DNA of 64,000 nt from Polaribacter sejongensis (GTDB lineage Bacteria > Bacteroidota > Bacteroidia > Flavobacteriales > Flavobacteriaceae): the NCBI RefSeq assembly GCF_038024065.1, contig NZ_CP150667.1:2301501-2365500 (forward strand), in the 5' to 3' direction. The translations under genes and the position numbers were made by a program. Below the pieces are notes generated by a model. That model was not told the origin of the DNA and ran no database searches. It saw only the letters and a list, made by a program, of their open reading frames with translations. This document shows positions 34,127 through 44,386 of the stretch, piece after piece; positions within the stretch are counted from its first letter, which is position 1; every line of letters starts with the position of its first letter.

Positions 34127-36043
34127 ATGAAAAAAATTAATTTAACAGTACTAATATGTACTTTTATTCTTCTTTTCTGTACTTGTAAAAATTCAGCAGA
34201 TCAATCTTTAAGTTTTGCTTTAAATTTATCTGGAGAAAACAGATTAGAATTAGAAAAAGTATTAACTCATTACAAGTCTAATCAAAGAGATACTCTTAAG
34301 TATAAAGCAGCTGTTTTTCTTATAAAAAACATGCCTTATCATTCATATATAAGTCCTGACACTAGATTTGAAGAAGTGTTTGATAGTATTCAAAAATATC
34401 CATATAGTGTTTTAAGAAGGGATATTTTTGAAAACATGCTAGATTCAGTGTCAAAGAAGGTCGTAAGGACAAAATCAAAAAGAATTTATGATATAGAAAA
34501 CTTAAGTTCAGAATTTATTATTAATAATATAGAATTAGCTTTTAAAGCTTGGTATAAAATTCCTAAGGAAAAGAGAGCTTGTTTTGATGATTTTTGTAAT
34601 TACATTTTGCCGTATAGATGTTCAAATGAACCATTAGAGAGTGATTCACGTAAAAAACTGTTTGAAAAATACTCATGGGTTTATCGAATAATTAATCAAA
34701 ATGGTACTATTGAATCGATATTAGATAGTGTTACATCAGAGTTTAAGTTTATTAATCTTGAACAGATAAGGAAACATTACTCTCCATCCTTAAGTATTAG
34801 TCAAATCCAAAAATCAAAATTAGGAGCATGTGATGACGGAGTTAATTATTTTGTAAATGTTTTTAGATCTTTAGGTCTAATTTGTTCTAAAGATTATGTA
34901 TCTCAATGGGGGAATCATAATCTGAGTGGACATTCTTGGATTTATACTAAATATGGAAATCAAGAGTATTCTACTGACGTAGGTGGAAAGGTTGATAATA
35001 AAGTTAAATACTCTAAAGAAAGTATTCCAAAGGTAAATAGGTTATTATACAGACATCAAAATAATTCCACTTTTTCACCTTTAACAATTGATGTTACTGA
35101 TGAGTATGTAAATACGTTAGATTTAGAAATTTATAATGCTTTTGATGCTCCAAATGGTAACCCTTTTTTATGTATTTTTAATTCCAGTACCGAATGGAGG
35201 CCTGTGGCTTATGGGAGTACCAATAATGGTCAAACTTTTAGTTTTAAAAGGACAGGAACTAATGTCTTGTACTTAGCAGCTATAATTCATGAGAATCAAA
35301 TTACCCCTATTAATTATCCATTTTTTATTGACAAAGATAAAAACACTCATTTTTTCAAACCAATTAAAAATGAGCAAGATTCAGTTTTGATAACTAGAAA
35401 AACTGGTTTTACTGTACCAAGAAAAAGAAATAAAATGAATTGGTTAAAATCTCTTAATACAGGTTTTTTTGAAGGATCTAACAATTCAAACTTTAAAAAT
35501 TCAACAAAATTACATGAAATATCAAATCTTCTTAGTACTCAAATTAATAAGATAGACATAGATATTAAAAGGAAGTTTAAATATATACGTTTTAATGCTA
35601 ATGGAAAAGAATCTTTTTTAGCTAAACTTACTTTTTATGACAAGGACAATATCAAGTTAGAAGGAAAAGTAATTAAAGAAAATACGATTTCTTATATATG
35701 GGAAAATGGTGCTTATGATGAAAACCCTTTATCTTTTTCAGGAGGAAAAGATTTTACTTTTGGGTTAAAATTAAATACACCAAAATCAATAGGTTTTATT
35801 GAATTCCAAGCTAGAAATGATGATAATCATATAAATATAGGTGAAAATTATGAATTGTTTTATTGGGATAAAACATGGAATTCTTTAGGAATGAAGATTG
35901 CTAAAGACACTTTACTATCTTACAATAACGTTCCTAAAAACTCTTTACTTTGGTTACGAAATCTTACAAAAGGTAAAGAAGAACATGTTTTTACTGTAGA
36001 TAAAGATGGTAATCAGAAATGGTTAGGTTTTGATAATTATTAA
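34127..36043 (+). CDS. Transglutaminase-like domain lipoprotein
   Basis: Protein of 638 residues with a lipoprotein-type signal (LICTFILLFCTCKNSADQ; Cys20 the likely lipidated residue). A transglutaminase-like core shows the catalytic triad order: Cys235 in LGACDDGVNYFVNVFRSLG, His269 in SGHSWIYT and Asp284 in YSTDVGG. The C-terminal half is beta-rich and may bind a partner or glycan. Bacterial members of this fold are usually peptidases or amide-bond enzymes rather than true transglutaminases. First gene of a tightly spaced cargo run (19 bases to the next), probably acting in the periplasm or at the surface on the island's peptide. Substrate is inference. Confidence 0.85.
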   Translation: MKKINLTVLICTFILLFCTCKNSADQSLSFALNLSGENRLELEKVLTHYKSNQRDTLKYKAAVFLIKNMPYHSYISPDTRFEEVFDSIQKYPYSVLRRDIFENMLDSVSKKVVRTKSKRIYDIENLSSEFIINNIELAFKAWYKIPKEKRACFDDFCNYILPYRCSNEPLESDSRKKLFEKYSWVYRIINQNGTIESILDSVTSEFKFINLEQIRKHYSPSLSISQIQKSKLGACDDGVNYFVNVFRSLGLICSKDYVSQWGNHNLSGHSWIYTKYGNQEYSTDVGGKVDNKVKYSKESIPKVNRLLYRHQNNSTFSPLTIDVTDEYVNTLDLEIYNAFDAPNGNPFLCIFNSSTEWRPVAYGSTNNGQTFSFKRTGTNVLYLAAIIHENQITPINYPFFIDKDKNTHFFKPIKNEQDSVLITRKTGFTVPRKRNKMNWLKSLNTGFFEGSNNSNFKNSTKLHEISNLLSTQINKIDIDIKRKFKYIRFNANGKESFLAKLTFYDKDNIKLEGKVIKENTISYIWENGAYDENPLSFSGGKDFTFGLKLNTPKSIGFIEFQARNDDNHINIGENYELFYWDKTWNSLGMKIAKDTLLSYNNVPKNSLLWLRNLTKGKEEHVFTVDKDGNQKWLGFDNY

Positions 36044-36062
36044 CAATTTTAAACTAACTGTA

Positions 36063-37979
36063 ATGACTAAGAAGATAGAAAGTTTAAAATATTTTAAAAT
36101 AGGGATTAAATCGATATTTTGTGTTACTCTATTCTTTCTTGTTTTGTTTATACCGTCTATTAATGATTCTTCTTTGGTTAATTCTACGATAAATTCAAAA
36201 ACTATTTTCCTTATAAAAGGATTAATTGTTTTATTTTGTTTCTGGCTCATTCAATTCTTATTTAAGAAAACACCTATTAGTAAACTTATTATTTCAAAAA
36301 TAGATGTTTATCTTTCCATTTTAGTTTTATATATTTTATTTAACAGGTATTTTATTCAGAATGAATACAGTTTTTCAATTCGATTTATAGAACTTATTGG
36401 ACTTTCCTTATTTTATGTAATTCTAAGAACTTTATCTATAAGAATATTTCTATGGATATTGTTAGGAGTTATAATTTCTGGAATTATACAAGCAATTTAT
36501 GGTAACTTACAATTATTAGGTTATTACACATCTAACCATTCTGGATTCAATTTAACAGGTAGTTTTTTTAACCCTGGACCTTATGCTGGTTTTTTAACAA
36601 TCGTTTTCTCTATTGCTTTAGGGTTCTATCTTTTTAAAGAAAAAGTAATTAGTTATTTGTCTTCTAATATAAAAAGTAAATACTATTTGACAATAAATAC
36701 TATTATTAAATATGTATTCGAGTACATACCTTTAATTGGTATAGTGAGTATTATTATCGTTATTCCAGCAACACAATCTAGAGCATCATGGTTGGCTATT
36801 ATAATAACGAGTTTCTTTATATTCGAATTACGTTATCAAATCATAAAAAAGAAGCTTAAGCAGCTCACTAAAGTTAAAAAAACATTTTTAATTATTACCA
36901 CTTCCTTAATTATTGCACTAGCCTTATCTGGAGTTTATAACTTAAAAAAAGGGTCTTCAGATGGTAGACTTTTTATTTGGAAAATTTCAACTAAAATCAT
37001 CAAAGACAATCCAGTTTTTGGAGTTGGTTTTGATCGATTTAAAGTTTATTATATGAATGCTCAAGCACATTATTTTGCTGAAATGGGAGAAACAGCAGAA
37101 GCTTTAGTCGCAGATAATACTTATTATGCATTTAATGAATTTATACAATTTATTACAGAAAACGGAATCGTTGGTTTCATACTATTAATAGTAATTCTGT
37201 ATTTAATTTTAAATACTTCAACTAAAAAAGAAAATAAATGTTTAAATAATATTGTAAAAACAAGTTTATTATCCATTTGTGTCTTTGCTTTTTTTTCCTA
37301 TCCTATGCAAATTTTACCAATAAAACTGGTAATAGTTGTTTTATTGGCGATTCTATCTTCTTTAAATAGTGAAAAGATACAACTATTCAAAAATATTAAA
37401 ACTAATTTCTCGAAACTATTAATTAAAGCTATAGCAGTTGCTGGATGTTTAGGAATTACTATCATAAGTTTTAAATATATAAATAAAGTGAACGCAAGTT
37501 TTAAAACTTGGAAATATGCTTTGGAAAGTTATCAATATGGAGATTATGAAAGTGCTATACAAGAATATGAAAGTGCCTACCCACAATTAAAAAGTAATGG
37601 CGAGTTTTTAATGAACTATGGTAAAGCATTATCTCTTTATAAAAACGATAAAAAAGCTGTAGAAATTTTAGAACAGGCTAAAAAACATTTAAATACAACG
37701 ATTATTGAAACCGCTCTGGGAGATTCATATAAAAACTTAGAAGAATATAATAAAGCAGAAATAGCTTATAAACACGCGGAAAATATGATTCCTGTGCGTT
37801 TTTACCCACTGTATTTACAGGCAAAACTATATGAAGAAAGTGGACAGAATGAAAAAGCAAAAGTGTTAGCTAAAAAAATACTAAACAAGAAAGTTAAAAT
37901 ACCTTCAACTGCTATTGAAGAAATAAAGGCAGCCATGAAAAAATTACTAATTAAAAAACCTCTAACAAAAAATGATTAA
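36063..37979 (+). CDS. O-antigen-ligase-like (Wzy_C) membrane protein with C-terminal TPRs
   Basis: Protein of 638 residues from the ATG at 36063 (MTKKIESLKYFKIG); an ATG 33 bases upstream is possible. About ten to twelve membrane helices span 1-480. The Wzy_C/ligase motifs are TGSFFNPGPYAGFL, ATQSRASWLA and GRLFIWKISTKIIKDNPVFGVGFDRFKVYY, with a periplasmic loop NEFIQFITENGIVGF. Residues about 500-620 hold TPR repeats (YESAIQEYESAYPQ, GDSYKNLEEYNKAEIAYKHAE). WaaL/PglL-type proteins transfer lipid-linked glycans to acceptors. In this cluster the acceptor may be a protein or peptide; that is inference. It overlaps the next gene by 8 bases. Confidence 0.88.
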   Translation: MTKKIESLKYFKIGIKSIFCVTLFFLVLFIPSINDSSLVNSTINSKTIFLIKGLIVLFCFWLIQFLFKKTPISKLIISKIDVYLSILVLYILFNRYFIQNEYSFSIRFIELIGLSLFYVILRTLSIRIFLWILLGVIISGIIQAIYGNLQLLGYYTSNHSGFNLTGSFFNPGPYAGFLTIVFSIALGFYLFKEKVISYLSSNIKSKYYLTINTIIKYVFEYIPLIGIVSIIIVIPATQSRASWLAIIITSFFIFELRYQIIKKKLKQLTKVKKTFLIITTSLIIALALSGVYNLKKGSSDGRLFIWKISTKIIKDNPVFGVGFDRFKVYYMNAQAHYFAEMGETAEALVADNTYYAFNEFIQFITENGIVGFILLIVILYLILNTSTKKENKCLNNIVKTSLLSICVFAFFSYPMQILPIKLVIVVLLAILSSLNSEKIQLFKNIKTNFSKLLIKAIAVAGCLGITIISFKYINKVNASFKTWKYALESYQYGDYESAIQEYESAYPQLKSNGEFLMNYGKALSLYKNDKKAVEILEQAKKHLNTTIIETALGDSYKNLEEYNKAEIAYKHAENMIPVRFYPLYLQAKLYEESGQNEKAKVLAKKILNKKVKIPSTAIEEIKAAMKKLLIKKPLTKND

Positions 37980-38436
37980 AAAATACAATAGAGTAAAAAA
38001 GACATCTGAAAAGATATTTAAAATAACTCCTTTTTTCTTGATATTACTAGTTTTTTCCTGCAATTCAAAAAATAAAAGAGAAGAAATTTTAGTAAGTGGT
38101 AAAAACTCAAATATTTCTTTTAAAGCTGAATTGTATGATTTCGGAGTAATACCTTCAAAAAAAGAAGCCACAGCTATTTTTAATTTTTCTAATACAGGAG
38201 AAAACCCAATCGTAATTAAAGATGTAAAAGCTACCTGTGGCTGTACAGTGCCTGAATATCCTAAAAAGATTATAAAAACGGGAGAAGGAGGTGAAATTAG
38301 AGTGATTTATGATGCGAAATACCCTGGTCGTTTTAATAAAACGATTACCGTGTTTTATAATGGTAAAGATTCACCAAAAAAGTTAATCATAAAAGGAAAA
38401 GTTCCGTATCCAAAAGAAATTGATAGTATTAAATAA
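37972..38436 (+). CDS. DUF1573 domain lipoprotein
   Basis: Protein of 154 residues with a lipoprotein signal (FFLILLVFSCNSKN, Cys30). Residues about 50-135 form one DUF1573 domain (YDFGVIPSKKEATAIFNFSNTG, VKATCGCTVPEYPKK), an immunoglobulin-like fold common in Bacteroidetes exported proteins. The TCGC pair at the domain core is typical. Function of the family is not established. It lies between the Wzy_C-like protein and the RND adaptor in the same transcript. Confidence 0.9.
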   Translation: MIKKYNRVKKTSEKIFKITPFFLILLVFSCNSKNKREEILVSGKNSNISFKAELYDFGVIPSKKEATAIFNFSNTGENPIVIKDVKATCGCTVPEYPKKIIKTGEGGEIRVIYDAKYPGRFNKTITVFYNGKDSPKKLIIKGKVPYPKEIDSIK

Positions 38437-38453
38437 TTAAGATTTTTAAATAT

Positions 38454-39560
38454 ATGTTAAAGAAAGTTAATTTAAATGTTCTCGTAAAAATACTTTTAGT
38501 TCTTTTAGCAGTTGTATGTGTCTCTTGTAAAAAAGAACAACCTAAACAAAATGAAGAACTCATTCAAAAAAAGAAATACCTCCAAGATAAAAATGAGGTA
38601 AACATTATGATTTTAAAAAGTAGCATTTTTAAAAAAGAATTAGTTAGCAACGGACGTTTAATAGCCTTAGAAAAAAGTGCTCTAAAATTTAATGTTAGCG
38701 AAAAATTAGCCAATATTTATATTAAAAACGGAGACTATGTAAAAAGAGGTAAAATACTAGCCTCTTTAAATGCATTTACCTATCAACAAAAAGTAAATAA
38801 AGCTAAAATAGATTTAAAACAAGCTACTTTAGAATTTGAAGACTTACAAGTCCGCAGAGGTTTTAATGCTAATAATATAGATGATTCTAATAAAAAAGAA
38901 TATGACATGATGGCTATAAAATCTGGCTATAAAAATGCACAACATCAATTAGAAAATGCACAATTTGATTTAAAATCCACAAAATTAATTGCACCTTTTA
39001 GTGGTAAAGTTGCAAATGTGATAAGTAAAAAACATGAGCAAATTAATGCAGGAAAAGAATTTATAACCTTAATTAATGACGCTGTTTTTGAAGTAGAGTT
39101 TTATGTTATAGAATCTGAACTAAAAGACATTAAGAAAAAAGATAAAATAACGATGCAACCTTTTGCTTTAAACAAAACATATAAAGGCTATGTTACCACT
39201 ATAAACCCACAAATAGAAAAAGATGGTACCATTTTAATTAAAGCAAAAGTGAAAAATGATGGTGACTTGTTAGAAGGGATGAATGTAAAAATATTTATTC
39301 AAAAAGACATTCCAAATCAATTTGTCGTACCTAAATCTGCCGTTGTTCTAAGAGATAATCAAGAAGTTTTATTTACGCTTAAAAAGGGTAAAGCATATTG
39401 GACTTACATACAAACTACTATAGAAAACAGTAAGGAATATGCTGTAATTCCACATCCAGATAAAAGTAGTGCATCTTTACAGCAAGGAGATACCATTATT
39501 ATTTCTGATAATTTGAATTTAGCACACGATAGTGAAATCGCTATAAAACCTAATAATTAG
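38454..39560 (+). CDS. RND efflux periplasmic adaptor subunit (MFP/HlyD family), lipoprotein
   Basis: Protein of 368 residues with a lipoprotein signal (LLVLLAVVCVSCKKEQ, Cys25). Adaptor features: lipoyl halves LANIYIKNGDYVKRGKILASL and LIAPFSGKVANVISKKHEQINAGKEFITL, a helical hairpin between them, and the beta-barrel and membrane-proximal parts (YVTTINPQIEKDGTILIKAKV). It bridges the inner-membrane pump to the outer-membrane channel encoded by the next two genes. The set forms a complete tripartite exporter. Confidence 0.93.
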   Translation: MLKKVNLNVLVKILLVLLAVVCVSCKKEQPKQNEELIQKKKYLQDKNEVNIMILKSSIFKKELVSNGRLIALEKSALKFNVSEKLANIYIKNGDYVKRGKILASLNAFTYQQKVNKAKIDLKQATLEFEDLQVRRGFNANNIDDSNKKEYDMMAIKSGYKNAQHQLENAQFDLKSTKLIAPFSGKVANVISKKHEQINAGKEFITLINDAVFEVEFYVIESELKDIKKKDKITMQPFALNKTYKGYVTTINPQIEKDGTILIKAKVKNDGDLLEGMNVKIFIQKDIPNQFVVPKSAVVLRDNQEVLFTLKKGKAYWTYIQTTIENSKEYAVIPHPDKSSASLQQGDTIIISDNLNLAHDSEIAIKPNN

Positions 39561-39580
39561 TTATTTACAAAAAAACTACT

Positions 39581-42500
39581 ATGGTTAAATTTTTAATACA
39601 TAAACCTATAGCAACTCTAATGACTGCTTTAGGGTTCATTATTTTAGGGTTGTATGCTTTTGGGTTTATACCTATATCTTTAATGCCAGATATTGACATT
39701 CCAGAAATAACGGTACAAGTACAAGCAGATAATATGTCTGCAAGACAACTTGAAGATGCCGTTATAAAACCAATGCGTTCTCGTTTAATGCAAGTAAGTC
39801 ATTTAAAAGACATACAAAGTGAGTCTAATAATGAGTCTGGAATTATCCGATTAAGTTTTACTCATGGTAGTAATATAGACTACGCATTTATAGAGGTTAA
39901 CGAAAAAATAGATAGAATAATTGGAAGCTTACCCAAAACGATGCAGCGCCCTAAAGTTATAAAGGCAAGTGCTACAGATATTCCAGTATTTTATTTAAGC
40001 ATGACTGTTAAAGTGCCTGCTCAATCAATTAAAAAATCTATCAATAAGAATACTAACCCATATTTTGTTTCGCAAGAATTTGTAGATTTTAATCGTTTTG
40101 CAAACCAAGTTATTCGTAAAAGAATTGAGCAAGTTAATGAGGTTGCTATGGTGGACGTAAGTGGCTTAATTGCCCCGGAAATCTTAATAATACCAAATCA
40201 AAATAAGTTAGATGCTTTAGGTATTAGTTTAGAAGATATAGAAGCTGCGGTTAAGAAAAATGATTTAGATATAGGTAGTTTGTTAATTAAAGACAATCAG
40301 TATCAATACGATGTACGTTTAGGTACTTCATTAAATAACATAAAAGATATTGAAAACATTTATATCAGTAAAAGTAATCGTGTTTTTCAGTTAAAAGAAC
40401 TAGCAGAAGTTATAGAACATCCGCAAAAAAGAACAGGTTTGGTTTTGTCTGATGGTAATGAAGCATTAACCATGGCTATTATAAAACAAAGCGATGCTAG
40501 AATGTATGATTTGAAAGAATCATTAAATAAGCTGATTAAAAACTTAAAGAAAGACTATCCTACCATTAACTTCTCCATTACTAGAGATCAGACGAAGTTG
40601 TTAGATTATGCTATTAATAATTTATTTCAAAGCCTATTATGGGGAATGCTTCTTGCTTTTGTTATTATGTTTATATTTTTAAAAAATATAAAATCGCCTT
40701 TGTTAATAGGAATTACCATTCCAACTTCTATTATCATTTGTTTGTTGTTTTTTCATCTTTTAGATATCTCAATAAACATCATATCATTATCAGGATTGGT
40801 TTTAGGAATTGGTTTAATGATAGACAATTCCATTATAGTTATAGATAATATTACACAATATCGAGAACGAGGTTATAAATTGTCTAAAGCCTGTATTTTA
40901 GCAACCAATGAAGTTTTAAAACCACTACTAAGTTCAGCATTAACCACCTGTGCAGTATTCTTACCCTTGGTTTTTTTAAGTGGTATTAGTGGAACATTAT
41001 TTTACGACCAAGCAATGGCTATAAGTATCGGTTTGTTTGTGTCGTTATTGGTTTCTGTTACCTTATTACCTGTATTGTATCGTTTATTTCATTTAAAAGA
41101 CGATTCTAAAGTTGATAAAATAACTCGGTTTTTAGCTAAAACAAACACCATAGATTATGAGGCTTTATACGAAAAAGGATTTCGTTGGGTAATGAGAAAA
41201 CAAAAAGTAGCTTGGAGTATCAGTATTCTTTTATTATTAGTTGCCATAGGTTTGTTTAATGTATTACCAAAAACACAAATGCCGGCACTTACAAGCAATG
41301 AAACCTTACTAAAAATAGATTGGAATGAACAAATAAACGTTGAAGAAAATAAACGTCGGGTACTTGATTTAATAGAGCCTTTACAAGAAAACTTAGTCAA
41401 TCAAACCGCTTTGGTAGGTACGCAACAGTTTTTGTTAGATAAAGATTCGAATGCTAAAACATCAGAAACCACTATTTATCTACAAACAAATACGCAAGAT
41501 GAGTTGTTAAATATTCAATCGAAATTAAATGATGTTTTAGACAACACATATACGAACATTGTCTATGAATACAAAGAGGTTGATAATATTTTTAATTTAA
41601 TTTTTTCAAACCAAGAAGCACCTTTGGTGGCAAGGTTACGAAATGTAGAGAATTTAGGACATGAGCAAAATAATCAATTAAAAAAAATATGGTATCAAGT
41701 TCAGGAAAATACTGAAGGAATTGAATTAACACCAATTGCATGGCAAGAAAACATGACACTTGTTGCTAATCAAGAAAAGCTAATTACCTACAACATTTCT
41801 TCAAATACACTTTTTAACACGCTAAAAAGCGCTTTTAATGAGCGTGAAGTACTTTCTATTGTAAGCAATCAAAACTTTACCCCCGTAATTTTAGGAGGAA
41901 ACACTAAACACATTCAAGAAATTTTAACTGAAACTACTGTAAAATCAAAGGATAGTGCTGTTTTTCAAGTAAAAGATTTTATTAAGGTGGTAAAAGCAGC
42001 AGATTTAAAAAGTATCTCTGGTGGCATGGAAGGAGAATACTATCCGATAGATTTAATTGTAAAAGAAGAAAATATTGAAAGAACGATTAATAGTGTAACA
42101 CAAGTAGCAGGTAATAACTCTTGGTATGATGTCAGTTTTTCAGGTAGCTATTTTTCTAATCAAGAATTGATGGGAGAGTTAAAGGTGGTCCTTTTAATAT
42201 CATTGATCTTACTGTATTTTATTTTAGCTTCACAATTTGAATCTTTTGTTTTACCTCTTATTATATTATTAGAAGTCCCCATAGATTTAGCAGGTGCATT
42301 TTTATTTCTAAAACTTTTTGGCATGAGTATTAATTTGATGTCAATGATAGGTATTGTGGTAATGAGTGGTATTATTATTAATGATTCTATTCTAAAATTA
42401 GATACTATCATTCAACTGCAACGTCAAGGGTTTTCATTAATAAAAGCTATGCTAGTTGCAGGACAAAGGCGTTTAAAACCAATATTAATGACAAGTTTAA

Positions 42501-42658
42501 CAACCATACTCGCCTTAGTACCTTTATTATTTTCTGGTGGTTTGGGTGCAGAATTGCAAGCACCATTAGCAGTGGCATTAATTGGCGGTATGCTTTTAGG
42601 TACTTTGGTAAGTCTTTATTTTATTCCTCTTTGTTATTATTACTTTGCTAAAAAATAA
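39581..42658 (+). CDS. RND family transporter (AcrB/Swr-like inner-membrane pump)
   Basis: Protein of 1025 residues, the usual RND size. It begins MVKFLIHKPIATLMTALGFIILGLYAFGFIPISLMPDIDIPEITVQVQ. Central helices carry SGLVLGIGLMIDNSIIVIDNITQYRERG (the proton-relay helix region, with Asp) and the second half has MIGIVVMSGIIINDSILKLD and PILMTSLTTILALVPLLFSGG. It is energised by protons and exports a substrate from periplasm or inner membrane to the TolC-like channel downstream. The context favours the island's peptide, a lipid or a glycan-linked product, but the substrate is unproven. Confidence 0.95.
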   Translation: MVKFLIHKPIATLMTALGFIILGLYAFGFIPISLMPDIDIPEITVQVQADNMSARQLEDAVIKPMRSRLMQVSHLKDIQSESNNESGIIRLSFTHGSNIDYAFIEVNEKIDRIIGSLPKTMQRPKVIKASATDIPVFYLSMTVKVPAQSIKKSINKNTNPYFVSQEFVDFNRFANQVIRKRIEQVNEVAMVDVSGLIAPEILIIPNQNKLDALGISLEDIEAAVKKNDLDIGSLLIKDNQYQYDVRLGTSLNNIKDIENIYISKSNRVFQLKELAEVIEHPQKRTGLVLSDGNEALTMAIIKQSDARMYDLKESLNKLIKNLKKDYPTINFSITRDQTKLLDYAINNLFQSLLWGMLLAFVIMFIFLKNIKSPLLIGITIPTSIIICLLFFHLLDISINIISLSGLVLGIGLMIDNSIIVIDNITQYRERGYKLSKACILATNEVLKPLLSSALTTCAVFLPLVFLSGISGTLFYDQAMAISIGLFVSLLVSVTLLPVLYRLFHLKDDSKVDKITRFLAKTNTIDYEALYEKGFRWVMRKQKVAWSISILLLLVAIGLFNVLPKTQMPALTSNETLLKIDWNEQINVEENKRRVLDLIEPLQENLVNQTALVGTQQFLLDKDSNAKTSETTIYLQTNTQDELLNIQSKLNDVLDNTYTNIVYEYKEVDNIFNLIFSNQEAPLVARLRNVENLGHEQNNQLKKIWYQVQENTEGIELTPIAWQENMTLVANQEKLITYNISSNTLFNTLKSAFNEREVLSIVSNQNFTPVILGGNTKHIQEILTETTVKSKDSAVFQVKDFIKVVKAADLKSISGGMEGEYYPIDLIVKEENIERTINSVTQVAGNNSWYDVSFSGSYFSNQELMGELKVVLLISLILLYFILASQFESFVLPLIILLEVPIDLAGAFLFLKLFGMSINLMSMIGIVVMSGIIINDSILKLDTIIQLQRQGFSLIKAMLVAGQRRLKPILMTSLTTILALVPLLFSGGLGAELQAPLAVALIGGMLLGTLVSLYFIPLCYYYFAKK

Positions 42659-42662
42659 GATT

Positions 42663-44174
42663 ATGAATAGAAAAATAAAAAATAAAATAATTGTTATAGG
42701 ACTTATTTTAAGTTGCACAATAATAACTGCCCAACAAAATAAAAATGATATAGCAATACAACAAAAAACTACGCTTATTGATGTTTTAAATACGGCAAGT
42801 AAACATTCGTTAGATGTTTTTAAAGCTAAAAGACAATACGGGGTTAATTATTGGGAGTTTAAATCGTTTAAATCTAGCTTATTACCAAAAATAAACTTTA
42901 CTGCCCAACCATTTACCTATAACAGTGCTTTAGTTGAACGTTATGATTCTGAGCAAAACATAGATGTTTTTAGGCAACAACAAACTATTAATAGTTATGC
43001 AAATTTATCTATAAGCCAAAATATTGGGGCAACAGGTACTAATATTTATATGAACTCCAGCTTTAATCGGTTAGAAAACTTTGGAGATTCTGCATATGAA
43101 AGCTACAACACAACCCCCATTAGAATTGGTTTATCACAACCTATTATGGCATTTAATGCTTTTAAATGGCAAAAAAAAACAGCTCCATTAGCCTTTGAAA
43201 AAGCAAAAAAAGATTTTCTATACGAACTACAAACTATTAATTTAAAATCGGTTTCTTTATTTTTTAATTGGGCTTTGGCAAGTAAAAATGTCGAAATAGC
43301 AAAAGAGAATAAAACTACCGCAGAAAAATTATTCAGTATAGGTAAAAAGCGTTATGATATTATTGCTATTGAACGTAACGACCTTCTTAATTTAGAATTA
43401 GATGTATATAACGCAAAAACGAATTTAACTCAAAATTTACAAACTTTACAAAAAACAAAAGCTGCACTCAAATTATTTTTAAGAGATCAATTACCAGAAA
43501 ATGCAGTGCCTGAATTACCCGAATTGATCTCAAATTTACATATAGATATTAATAAAGCGCTAGATCTTGCTTATAAGAACAACCCTGATATTCTTAATTT
43601 AAAAATTAGAAAACTAACCGCTTTAAGAGATTTAGACAAAGCTGTTAAAGAAAACAGGTTCGATTTATCATTAACAGCAAGCTACGGTTTAAACCAACAA
43701 GCCAATACGTTTGTAGATGCTTATGGGCGTTTTTTAGACCAGCAGATTGTAGCCATACAATTAAGTGTACCCGTATTAGATTGGGGAGAACGAAAAGGGA
43801 ATATAAAAACTGCAAAAATGAATAAAGAGGTGGTAGATATTGAGTTGCAACAGAATGAAGATACCTATAAGCAAGATGTTACTTTAAACGTTTTAGATTT
43901 TAATTTACAAAATGAACTAGTTCTTGGTGCATTACGCACCAGTGAAATAGCAAAAGAGTCTTATAGTTTAACAGAAAAACGGTTTCTGTCTGGAAATGTA
44001 GATTTTTTAAATTTAACCTCTTCTAGAAAAGCTTGGCAAATAGCCAATGAAAATTATATACAAGCCTTACAAAGTTATTGGAACCTCTATTATAAAGTAC
44101 AACAGTTAACCTTATATAATTTTATAAAAAAGACTCCTTTAGTGCAAGATTTTAAAAGCATACTCGAAGATTAA
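42663..44174 (+). CDS. TolC-like outer membrane efflux protein
   Basis: Protein of 503 residues from the ATG at 42663 (MNRKIKNKIIVIGLILSC, signal peptide ending near ITAQ); an ATG at 42645 would overlap the pump gene. It has the OEP repeat layout: long helical hairpins (FEKAKKDFLYELQTINLKSVSLFFNW, ALDLAYKNNPDILNLKIRKLTALRDL) and two beta segments. It forms the trimeric channel of the tripartite exporter with the two genes upstream. Confidence 0.93.
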   Translation: MNRKIKNKIIVIGLILSCTIITAQQNKNDIAIQQKTTLIDVLNTASKHSLDVFKAKRQYGVNYWEFKSFKSSLLPKINFTAQPFTYNSALVERYDSEQNIDVFRQQQTINSYANLSISQNIGATGTNIYMNSSFNRLENFGDSAYESYNTTPIRIGLSQPIMAFNAFKWQKKTAPLAFEKAKKDFLYELQTINLKSVSLFFNWALASKNVEIAKENKTTAEKLFSIGKKRYDIIAIERNDLLNLELDVYNAKTNLTQNLQTLQKTKAALKLFLRDQLPENAVPELPELISNLHIDINKALDLAYKNNPDILNLKIRKLTALRDLDKAVKENRFDLSLTASYGLNQQANTFVDAYGRFLDQQIVAIQLSVPVLDWGERKGNIKTAKMNKEVVDIELQQNEDTYKQDVTLNVLDFNLQNELVLGALRTSEIAKESYSLTEKRFLSGNVDFLNLTSSRKAWQIANENYIQALQSYWNLYYKVQQLTLYNFIKKTPLVQDFKSILED

Positions 44175-44185
44175 TAAAAAAAGCT

Positions 44186-44386
44186 ATGACATACCCTGAA
44201 AGAAAAGAAAAAGAAAAACACTTATTATATTTAATAGAGCAAGAAAGATTGTTTAATCTAAAAAAAATCGCAAATGATTATGAGTGCAGCAGTAGAACGA
44301 TAAAAAGAATGCTCTTAAATTTACGAGAAGAAGGTTTTAATATAGTCTATTGTAGAAAGTGTAATAAATATCTTTTAAAAGAATAA
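44186..44386 (+). CDS. Small helix-turn-helix protein
   Basis: Protein of 66 residues with a DeoR/HTH_11-like motif (LFNLKKIANDYECSSRTIKRMLLNLREEGFNI) followed by a CRKCNKYLL end. It follows the channel gene by 11 bases and precedes the peptide gene by 299 bases, a natural place for a local regulator of the cargo. The C-terminal CRKC pair could bind metal or sense redox state; this is speculative. Confidence 0.75.
   Translation: MTYPERKEKEKHLLYLIEQERLFNLKKIANDYECSSRTIKRMLLNLREEGFNIVYCRKCNKYLLKE

Noticed and set aside
36023..36250. A 75-residue minus-strand reading frame
   Set aside because: It overlaps the start of the Wzy_C-like gene on the other strand and has no support.
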